From Arthrobacter endolithicus (lineage in GTDB: Bacteria; Actinomycetota; Actinomycetes; Actinomycetales; Micrococcaceae), in assembly GCF_026627425.1 (NCBI RefSeq), contig NZ_JAPNLH010000004.1, positions 186,001 through 250,000 on the forward strand: DNA of 64,000 nt, read 5' to 3'. The notes beneath the pieces were generated by a model, which was not told the DNA's origin, did no database searches, and saw nothing but the letters and a program-made list of their open reading frames with translations. Positions 58,050-64,000 of this stretch are shown here, piece after piece (positions within the stretch are counted from its first letter, which is position 1; the number at the start of each line of letters is the position of its first letter). The position numbers and the translations under genes were made by a program.

Positions 58050-58367
58050 CTTTCGGACACAAAGAGTCTCGTCGCAAAAGAGCCGGCGCTTGGCCCACAT
58101 GAGCCTCACCCGACCAGCGACAAGGATGTCCCGAACCCGCTGGATCCGGCGCGAATGGACCCGAGACGCCAGAACGGCGCAACTAGGGCAAGCTGTCGGG
58201 AAGTCCGAGGTAACCGTGACGACACGGATGCCGGCGCCATCGTCATTGATGACGGAGATGACCTGATAATCAGGCAGATTGAAGAGAGTCGTCGCCGCAT
58301 CCGGGCACGACTGGGTAGGCTGGATCAAGGCTCGTGGTTCCTGACTCGAGAAGAATGCTAGACACAT
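58050..58367 (-). pseudogene. ISL3-family transposase, N-terminal part
   Basis: 106 codons up to the insertion point. It holds the zinc-binding region (ACPSC ... FCDETLC) that precedes the ISL3 catalytic domain. The frame then runs into the IS256 end and stops at once. Removing the IS and one duplication copy continues ...LCVRKTFSESTPQVP..., giving about 443 residues, a normal ISL3 transposase. The exact start is uncertain; ATG 58367 or a TTG further in. Confidence 0.88.
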
Positions 58368-58449
58368 CCATCTCAGCAGGGCCGCGAGCTCCTACTTTGC
58401 TACGACACGAACCCCAGATTCACCACGAACCGTGAAGAGCCCCCAGTGG

Positions 58450-58855
58450 TGCCCCTAGTAAGATCACAGCCCAGCCCTCGAAGCAGGTTTATTTGGACGG
58501 CCGGCAAATACAGGCCGGACCACTTCCCCATGGACTAAGACACCGGGGCCGTCTTACCCGCCGGGGAACAAGGGTTCTTTTCAGCAATGACGACCATGGC
58601 CGGCAGTGCACTGCCACCTTGGACGGGCACAGGAACCTCCGGAGGGGATGAGTTTTCAGGCGCCTGGGGGGATTGACGCTGAGATGCTATCCGTTCTGAC
58701 ACCACACCTACCGGGCGCCGCGCACGCCAAAAATGAAACCACCAAGACAAACCAGACCTGCACGAACACTAAAAACAGTCTCTGAACTGGCCAAATGATT
58801 AATTTAGTGTCCAGCAGCTATAGCATTATATGAACATTAAGACTAAAATAGAAGT
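58450..58855. other. Intergenic region right of the ISL3 element
   Basis: About 400 bp without a credible complete gene. The last 70 bp are markedly AT-rich (around ATTATATGAACATTAAGAC) and probably hold the promoter of the glutaredoxin-like gene. On the minus strand a short frame with a lipobox-like LVVSFLACAAPG (about 58700-58770) stops early and may be the remnant of a lipoprotein gene. Confidence 0.5.
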
Positions 58856-59332
58856 ATGACAACAACCCCAGCCCAACTGATCATCTACACCAAGCCGTCC
58901 GGCTGCTTTGGCTGCCGGAAGACCAAAGAGCTCTTCACCGCTGCCGGCGTTGAATTTATACATCACGGGGTCGCCACAGGAAACGGAAAAATCGTACGTA
59001 AGGCATCGCCGAGGTACATACGCCAATGGCGTGGCAGTTTGTTGATGGATGCTGTGCCAACAGGCGTCCGCAACGAGAACCTTGAGCGGATACCTCCGCA
59101 GCCGGCTTGGGGCAATCTTGTTCCTGTTGGGGGTGGAATAGGATACGCCCTAAATGGGGCAATGCCTAAGGTGAAGGGGCACCAATGCGCGGAAAGTAGC
59201 GCTAGGGTCCCCAGCCCTCATCAAGTACTCTCAGCGCCAACGGCTGTACCGCTAGTCCCCAATGCCGGTGACGTGGGAGACTCGCTGACTACTCCTGTTG
59301 CTCGCCCAGGGCTTTCGCAGCCATCGCCTTAG
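58856..59332 (+). CDS. Glutaredoxin/NrdH-like N-terminus with unrelated tail
   Basis: 158 codons. Residues 8-40 (LIIYTKPSGCFGCRKTKELFTAAGVEFIHH) are the start of a glutaredoxin or NrdH-redoxin with a CFGC active site. After about residue 45 the thioredoxin-fold pattern (cis-Pro TVP, GG motif) is missing, and the tail is Pro/Ser-rich. The last 44 bp overlap the convergent gene at 59289. It is probably a decayed redoxin gene whose frame happens to stay open. Confidence 0.5.
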   Translation: MTTTPAQLIIYTKPSGCFGCRKTKELFTAAGVEFIHHGVATGNGKIVRKASPRYIRQWRGSLLMDAVPTGVRNENLERIPPQPAWGNLVPVGGGIGYALNGAMPKVKGHQCAESSARVPSPHQVLSAPTAVPLVPNAGDVGDSLTTPVARPGLSQPSP

Positions 59333-59735
59333 CCTCCGCCACCGGGACGCTGCCGCCGCGCTCCGCGTAATGCTCCATGACCCGTACCGTCAGGGTTTCC
59401 AGGGTGTCGTCGGACGTGACCGGAATCTGGAAGCTGACCGTCTTCCGTTCGGGCTTGGAAGGGGTGAGGCGTTTGATCTTCGCGATGGCCTCCTCTGCAG
59501 CTGACCGGTCCTGTTCCCTCCGTGCGACAGTTGCTGCCCGTACCCGCTCCTTGGCTTTGCGCTTCCTGGCAACAAATAGCCAGATGACCAGGGCGGCCCC
59601 CGCCATGAGGACGAACAGAATGGTTATAGCCACCGGGTTCCCCTGCCATAGTCCGCCGATGAATCCTCCTATCAGGAGGAACAGCAGTACAGGGCCGATA
59701 AGCTGCTGCTTTTGCCTGGTCGTGAGGAGTGCCAT
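59289..59735 (-). CDS. Small membrane protein with basic coiled tail
   Basis: 148 residues. Two transmembrane helices (about 14-30 and 34-55) are followed by a highly charged stretch RKRKAKERVRAATVARREQDRSAAEEAIAKI, probably a cytoplasmic helix or coiled coil, and a mixed C-terminal domain. I do not recognise a family. It is an orphan within the island. Confidence 0.7.
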   Translation of the reverse strand: MALLTTRQKQQLIGPVLLFLLIGGFIGGLWQGNPVAITILFVLMAGAALVIWLFVARKRKAKERVRAATVARREQDRSAAEEAIAKIKRLTPSKPERKTVSFQIPVTSDDTLETLTVRVMEHYAERGGSVPVAEAKAMAAKALGEQQE

Positions 59736-59884
59736 GATCAGAGGCTACCCCGACGCACCGACTCGCAGAGGGTGCCCAGGCGCTTTTTATGGCGAGTGAC
59801 GACCCGATGCCGTCCGTGGGTGCTCCCGGGCCTGCGTCAGGGAGTTCGGAGAGACCTGCGCCGGAGTGATCGCTACCCCCGTTA

Positions 59885-59894
59885 CCCCCCCCCC
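59885..59894. repeat. Homopolymer of ten C (ten G on the minus strand)
   Basis: A run of ten identical bases, the longest G/C homopolymer I noticed in the window. It lies downstream of the orphan RHS tip, within a short minus-strand frame (about 59787-60011) that starts in a TGATGA right after the tip's stop. Confidence 0.9.
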
Positions 59895-60016
59895 ATTTTC
59901 CACAATCCCTTCTACGATGTATACGATTTTCTCCACCCTGTCTGTACGCCAAAACTTATGAGTTGGGGAGCGGTTTATCCCTTCGGAGAGTTCGTTGCAG
60001 CCGATCGAGCAGGTCA

Positions 60017-60262
60017 TCAAAAATATCTGAGTATGCCGCGCGGGCTTTGGCGGGGTACCTCCTTCGCCGGTTGGAATCCCCCTACCGCGCAACCAATCAG
60101 TAGGCCAGCACCTCCAAAGCCGGCAGTGTAAGTATCGACGACGGTTCCTGGAGAATCCTCGAAATTATAGAATTCGAGTGGGTCAGAGTTGTTGATGGGG
60201 TCGTTGGCGGCGTAGGCGTAGTGGTTGGCGTTGGCTGAGTCCAGGGGCACCCATGAGTTCAT
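60017..60262 (-). CDS. Orphan RHS toxin tip (displaced C-terminal module)
   Basis: 81 codons. Residues 1-30 reproduce the end of the RHS core (LDSANANHYAYAANDPINNSDPL) and residues 31-81 are a different, glycine-rich and partly hydrophobic tip. The ATG overlaps the stop of the preceding small membrane protein (ATGA). This is the layout of an orphan C-terminal cassette in polymorphic toxin loci, able to recombine onto the full-length RHS gene through the shared core sequence. It has no secretion signal of its own. Whether it is expressed alone is unknown. Confidence 0.7.
   Translation of the reverse strand: MNSWVPLDSANANHYAYAANDPINNSDPLEFYNFEDSPGTVVDTYTAGFGGAGLLIGCAVGGFQPAKEVPRQSPRGILRYF
60175..60247. 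repeat. 73-bp direct repeat of the RHS core end
   Basis: Matches 60656-60728 in the full-length RHS gene with three mismatches over 73 bp. It is the recombination homology that links the orphan tip to the main gene. Confidence 0.9.
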
Positions 60263-60480
60263 TCAGGACGGTTCACTTTCCGGATCTCTCGGATTAGCAT
60301 CGCAGAGTTGGCTAGGCCGGCGAGGAGAGCAATTGAACCAATGAATATAAAAACAGTTCGCCAGTGAGGACCGTTGGCAACAATAACTCCGCCCCACATA
60401 GCGAGTGCAACGAAAGCAGAAGTGATGGTTCCGAGAACATAGATTATTCGGTTGTTTCGCGTTTTTCTCACTATCAACAT
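60259..60480 (-). CDS. Putative RHS immunity protein, small two-helix membrane protein
   Basis: 73 codons from ATG 60480, which overlaps the last codons of the RHS gene. AAGGAGG lies directly before that ATG, so a TTG at 60477 or the GTG at 60471 (spacing 9) may be the true start. The protein has two transmembrane helices (about 11-33 and 41-62) and charged ends. Position immediately after an RHS tip and the overlap argue for an immunity protein. A membrane location fits a hydrophobic, possibly pore-forming toxin tip. No family recognised. Confidence 0.7.
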   Translation of the reverse strand: MLIVRKTRNNRIIYVLGTITSAFVALAMWGGVIVANGPHWRTVFIFIGSIALLAGLANSAMLIREIRKVNRPE

Positions 60481-63400
60481 CCTCCTTGCGCGTCACAGCC
60501 ATACTGTGCACCGGCGCCGGCTATCCCAATCCAGAAGTTAGCGACGGCAAATAATCCTGCACCAACAGTGACCTCAGGTGCGAGTAGAACTCCTAGCCCC
60601 ACTACCCCGGACACAAGGGCAACTCCCGCAATAACGTCGAAGATATTAAAGGTTCCGAGTGGGTCGGAGTTGTTGATGGGGTCGTTGGCGGCGTAGGCGT
60701 AGCGGTTGGCGTTGGCTGGGTCCAGGGGGTTGTCGAGGGTGTCTTGTTGGGTCCAGCGGCCGGTGGTGGGGTTGTACCAGCGGGCACCGTATTTGACCCA
60801 GCCTGTGGTGCGGTCTTGGATGCCGTCTTTGAAGGTGTAGGGGTTTTGGGAGACGGCGTTACCACCGGAGACCTGGGTCAGGACGGGCGTGCCGTAGGGG
60901 TCGTAGTCGTAGGCGAACGCGACGTAGGGGTCGTTGGTGATCAGGGCGGCGGGGTTACCGGTCCCGTCATGGACGTAGAGTGCTTGTTTCCCTGACGCGG
61001 TCCGCAGCATCAACGGTTCCCCGGTGACCGGGTCGTGATCGACGTAGGCGGTGAGGGCGTCTTTGGTGTATTGCTCGATGACGGGCTGACCCTGGGCGTC
61101 GGTGCGCCCGTAGGTGACCTTGTAATCGCCTTGGGGAGTGGTTTCGGAGAGGACTTCGTTCTGCGACCCACCGGCGTAGGTGTAGTTGTAGGTCGCCCCG
61201 CCCTTGGTCACGGTCGTCATCTGCTGCGCCCCGTTGTAGGTGTAGGTCCCGTTCGGGTCGGCGGTGAGGTTCCCGGTCCCGTCGTAGGTGTACCCGGTGC
61301 TGGTGATCTGGTTCGCCGGGTTCACCGTGAACGACTGGCTGCTGGTGACACTGCCGGTGGTGGTGGCGGTGAGACGGTTCCCCCGGGAATCATAGGTGTA
61401 CGTGTACGTCGCCGGCGAGGATCCGCCGGTGATCGCGGCTTTGGTCAGTCTGCCGGCCTGGTCGTAGGTGTAGGCGGTTGCGGCGCCGGTTTTGTTGTCT
61501 TTGGCCCACTGGATTTTGGACCGGTCCGTCGACGCGGTGGTCGGGCAGGTCGGGGCGGTGGTCCCGGCGGCGTGGCAGTAGGTGAGGTCCACGACCGTGG
61601 TCAGGCCGGCGGTAGCGGATTGTTCCTCGGCCAGGACGCCGGTGACCCGGCCTGTCGTGTCGTAACTGGTGCGGGTATGCGCGGCCCAGACCGTGTGATC
61701 TGGGTTGGTGTCCATCCAGGTGTCTGTGCGCCGGCCCCGGTCATCAACACTGAACGCCAACACCCGGGGTGTGCCCTGGTACTGGTACGTCATGGAGGAC
61801 GGGACGCCGGAGGCGTCGAACGCGTACGTTGTCGTGCCGCGGGTATCCGTGGTGGAGGTCAGATTCGAGGCCTTGTCGTAGCCGTAACTGATGGTTCCGC
61901 CGCCGGCCGTGTTGGTCCGGGAGGTCAGTCGGCCCAGTTGGTCGTACCCGTAGGTCGTGGTTCCGGAGGCGTCGGTGCGGGTGGTGACCTGCCCGTTGCC
62001 GTTATAGGTGTAGGACAGGGCCGGTGTCCCGTCGGAGTAGGTGGTGCCGGTGAGCCGGCCGATGGTGTCGTAACTGTAGGTCAGGGTCGTGCCCCTCCCG
62101 TCCGTGGCCGTGGCCGTCCGCCCCCATGCGTCGTAGGTGAAGGCGCGGGAGGTGAGGGTGCTGCCGGTCACGGGCGTGACCGTGGTCAGCTGCCGGTCGG
62201 TGTTGTAGCCGTAGCTGGTTTTGTTGGTGCCGTTGCCGGGGGCCAGGGCCGTCGCCACCGTCCCGTCCGTGTTGTAGGTCAGGGTAGCGGTCGCGGCCAT
62301 CGCGTCCGCGGATGTCAGCGTGTTCCCGGCCCCGTTATACGTGTAGTTTGACGTGTTCCCGGAATCATCGGTGGACGACGTCGCCAGGTACTTCGTGCTC
62401 GCGGCCGTGTTCCCGTAGACCGCCTGCCCGGCAGCACCGCCGGGAGAGGTGCTCTTGGTCAGGGATTGGCCGGTGTTCGCCCCGTACGTGTTCGTCGTCG
62501 TGCCGGCCGTGGTGCCCGTGCCCTGGGTCGCGGTCAGCGTGTCGAAATCACCCGTGTACGTTTTTGCCTGGGACCGGCCCATCGGATCCGTGACCGCGGC
62601 GACCCGCTTGTCCGCAGTGAGGGTATACGTGGTGTGCGGGACCGAGGCCACCGCCACGGCCTGATCGGTATTCGGGCCCGCGACCAGGGTTTGCGTGTTC
62701 GACGGGTAGGTGAACCGGATGGTCGAGTTCCCCGGGGACCCGGCGGAGGTGTTGGCCTGGGTGATGGAAGTCAGGCGGGAACTGTACCCGTCATAGGTCA
62801 AGGTCATCACCGCCCCGGTCGGGGCGGTGATTTTAGTGACCTGCCCGTTGACGGCGGTGAACGTGGTGGTTTTCCCGTTCGGGTCCGTGTAACCGGTGAT
62901 GTCCCCAGTGGTGCCCTTGGTGACGACGGCGGTGCGGGTTGTGGCCCCCGTGGACTGGGAGAACGTGATCGCCGTGCCCACATACGCCGGACCCGAGGTG
63001 ACAGTGACCGCCCGGGCTGGCGTGGGTCCCCTCGTCCCGGTTACCGTTCCCGGGATCCCGTTCGTCGTTGTTATGAGGGTTTTGTTGGTGTTGCGGTCAC
63101 TGATCGAGACCGGATACCCGTCCGTGTTGAACTCCACGACCGTGGCGCTGGTCCGGGACGTGATCGTGTACCCGGTGCTGGTTTTAACCAGGTCCGCTTT
63201 CGTACCGGCCGGAGCGGTGAACGCCGTCGTCGATCCGGTGACGGGGGCGAAAATCACGGAGTAGCCATCCCCTGCCGTCCACATCACCCCGCCGGTGACG
63301 GTGGAGAGGCGGCCGGCGCCGCCGACGTTGAAGCCGAAGCCCTTCGGCAAGGCCGAGGACGCTGGCGCCGGGCCCGGCAACGAGTTCCCGACCAACCCCA

Positions 63401-63656
63401 CACCGACATCACCCTTGACGCCCGGGGCTGCCAGGCCCGCCAGGTTCAGCATGACGTTTCCGGTGCCCACGTCCACGCTCAACCCAACCTGATCCGTGAC
63501 CGGGACCGGGAGGCGGGTCGCTCCCGGCCTGGACCCAAGAACACCGTGACCCGTGCTATCCCCGCTGGGTAGTGCCGCGAACGAGGGCCCGGCCAGGCCT
63601 GCCACCAAACCCAACGCCAACACCCCGGCGACCGTCGACCGAACCAGAGGCGCCAT
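60474..63656 (-). CDS. Secreted RHS/YD-repeat polymorphic toxin
   Basis: 1060 residues. A Sec signal peptide (1-28, ending SFA-A) is followed by an N-terminal beta region, a long run of YD repeats (about 220-850, of the type TYDAWGRTATATDGRG) and the RHS-associated core ending at about residue 1001 (YDPYGTPVL, RWYNPTTGRWTQQDTLDNPLDPANANRYAYAANDPINNSDPLG). RHS proteins form a shell that holds a variable C-terminal toxin. Here the tip is only 59 residues, hydrophobic and Gly/Val/Ala-rich, ending QYGCDAQGGC with two Cys. No enzyme motif is visible, so a membrane-acting tip is more likely than a nuclease. Followed by a putative immunity gene. Confidence 0.9.
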   Translation of the reverse strand: MAPLVRSTVAGVLALGLVAGLAGPSFAALPSGDSTGHGVLGSRPGATRLPVPVTDQVGLSVDVGTGNVMLNLAGLAAPGVKGDVGVGLVGNSLPGPAPASSALPKGFGFNVGGAGRLSTVTGGVMWTAGDGYSVIFAPVTGSTTAFTAPAGTKADLVKTSTGYTITSRTSATVVEFNTDGYPVSISDRNTNKTLITTTNGIPGTVTGTRGPTPARAVTVTSGPAYVGTAITFSQSTGATTRTAVVTKGTTGDITGYTDPNGKTTTFTAVNGQVTKITAPTGAVMTLTYDGYSSRLTSITQANTSAGSPGNSTIRFTYPSNTQTLVAGPNTDQAVAVASVPHTTYTLTADKRVAAVTDPMGRSQAKTYTGDFDTLTATQGTGTTAGTTTNTYGANTGQSLTKSTSPGGAAGQAVYGNTAASTKYLATSSTDDSGNTSNYTYNGAGNTLTSADAMAATATLTYNTDGTVATALAPGNGTNKTSYGYNTDRQLTTVTPVTGSTLTSRAFTYDAWGRTATATDGRGTTLTYSYDTIGRLTGTTYSDGTPALSYTYNGNGQVTTRTDASGTTTYGYDQLGRLTSRTNTAGGGTISYGYDKASNLTSTTDTRGTTTYAFDASGVPSSMTYQYQGTPRVLAFSVDDRGRRTDTWMDTNPDHTVWAAHTRTSYDTTGRVTGVLAEEQSATAGLTTVVDLTYCHAAGTTAPTCPTTASTDRSKIQWAKDNKTGAATAYTYDQAGRLTKAAITGGSSPATYTYTYDSRGNRLTATTTGSVTSSQSFTVNPANQITSTGYTYDGTGNLTADPNGTYTYNGAQQMTTVTKGGATYNYTYAGGSQNEVLSETTPQGDYKVTYGRTDAQGQPVIEQYTKDALTAYVDHDPVTGEPLMLRTASGKQALYVHDGTGNPAALITNDPYVAFAYDYDPYGTPVLTQVSGGNAVSQNPYTFKDGIQDRTTGWVKYGARWYNPTTGRWTQQDTLDNPLDPANANRYAYAANDPINNSDPLGTFNIFDVIAGVALVSGVVGLGVLLAPEVTVGAGLFAVANFWIGIAGAGAQYGCDAQGGC

Positions 63657-63932
63657 CCCCGGCCCGCAATCATGGACGTGTTTTTGGCGCGGCCGTGTGC
63701 AACATCAAAACTCATGATTCCCCCAATAAGAGACCCAGCGAAGAGCTGATGAACGTGACGCTATACCAAAAACCATCCATTGCACAGAGCAAAAAGCGGC
63801 TCTTCAGAATTGAGAGTGTAGTCAGCGTTGCCGCGTTAGGAGTCCGTGGGCGGCAGGTTTTTTCGGTTGAGGTGAGGGCCTTGGGAGAGAATCGGATTGT
63901 CTAGATCGTGATTCCTCTACCGCAAGGCCCTC

Positions 63933-64000
63933 GTGTTCCACGCTACCTTCCATAGCCCTGACCTGACCACATTCTGCCGCCTCGATGAGCTCGGACTCGA
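63933..64000 (+). CDS. Second ISL3-type transposase, N-terminal fragment (runs off the window)
   Basis: 22 codons from GTG 63933: VFHATFHSPDLTTFCRLDELG, a start I associate with a common actinobacterial ISL3-type transposase subgroup. A 10-bp inverted repeat GAGGGCCTTG (63874-63883 and 63923-63932) lies just before the start and may be part of the IS end. The rest is outside the window. Confidence 0.55.
   Translation, partial: MFHATFHSPDLTTFCRLDELGL

Larger units (their letters stand above)
55521..58441 (-). mobile_element. ISL3-family insertion sequence, interrupted by an IS256-family element
   Basis: The ends carry inverted repeats starting GGCTCTTC (55521 rightward, and the complement ending at 58441), which continue as TTCGTGGTGAAT. 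Both ends are flanked by the same 8 bp, CCCAGTGG (55513-55520 and 58442-58449), an exact target-site duplication. Without the nested element and its duplication the IS is 1450 bp, normal for ISL3. Its transposase is split (two entries). Confidence 0.92.

Noticed and set aside
58535-58790. Small minus-strand lipoprotein-like frames
   Set aside because: One frame has a lipobox-like start but stops after about 37 codons, and a different frame continues. It may be a decayed gene, but the evidence is too weak to annotate one.

Overview
The window is high-GC actinobacterial chromosome, most likely Micrococcaceae (Arthrobacter or a close relative). The evidence is gene content and order, not a database match: a DUF3000 protein next to RNase D, a Trp-associated membrane protein and an HGxxPAAW protein inside the trp operon, pdtaR facing pyk, a Rv0909-like protein, a TIGR03085 protein, and frequent GTG starts with ATGA/GTGA overlaps. 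Positions 1 to about 52,650 are chromosomal backbone, apart from an unusual operon at the left edge. Positions about 52,680 to 64,000 look like an integrated genomic island.

Left edge (1-7,470, minus strand). A fused protein, EPSP-synthase-like plus CoA ligase, is translationally coupled to an acyl-CoA dehydrogenase that runs off the window. This combination recalls the shikimate-to-cyclohexanecarboxyl-CoA (CHC-CoA) cassettes of ansatrienin and phoslactomycin producers and of bacteria that make omega-cyclohexyl fatty acids. The AroA-like half keeps the PEP-side catalytic residues but has lost three serines that normally hold the shikimate phosphate. A small Tat/lipoprotein Rieske protein and a fadA-fadB beta-oxidation operon, with a promoter containing a palindromic operator, lie beside it.

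Backbone (7,500-28,200). This stretch holds DUF3000-rnd, an operon of DUF6421, SDR and threonine aldolase, msrB, sseA-sufE, zapE, and a tRNA Gly-Cys-Val array with a second tRNA-Val facing the other way. It continues with a PAP2-like protein, an acetate uptake and activation operon (satP-acs), and def-fmt-rsmB-rpe. Three successive places in def-fmt-rsmB-rpe each carry five tandem copies of a different short repeat.

Biosynthesis (28,300-51,900). An FMN riboswitch precedes ribM-ribD-ribE-ribB-ribA-ribH, with ribB and ribA as separate overlapping genes. Histidine genes hisE, hisG, hisF and hisI follow, then trpE-(membrane protein)-(HGxxPAAW)-trpC-trpB-trpA-lgt, glutamate synthase gltB-gltD behind a clear TATAAT promoter, pyruvate kinase, and the ANTAR regulator pdtaR. 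Together they cover flavin, histidine, tryptophan and glutamate synthesis plus the last step of glycolysis.

Island (52,680-64,000). tRNA-Leu(CAA) is followed by a tyrosine integrase whose start codon lies in a perfect 24-bp palindrome, then an excisionase-like protein and a frameshifted VanZ gene. An ISL3-family element is split by an IS256-family element. Both have matching 8-bp target duplications, and removing the IS256 element restores the ISL3 transposase exactly in frame. The island ends with a glutaredoxin-like ORF, a secreted RHS/YD-repeat polymorphic toxin with a putative membrane immunity protein and a displaced second toxin tip, and the start of another ISL3-type transposase at the right edge.
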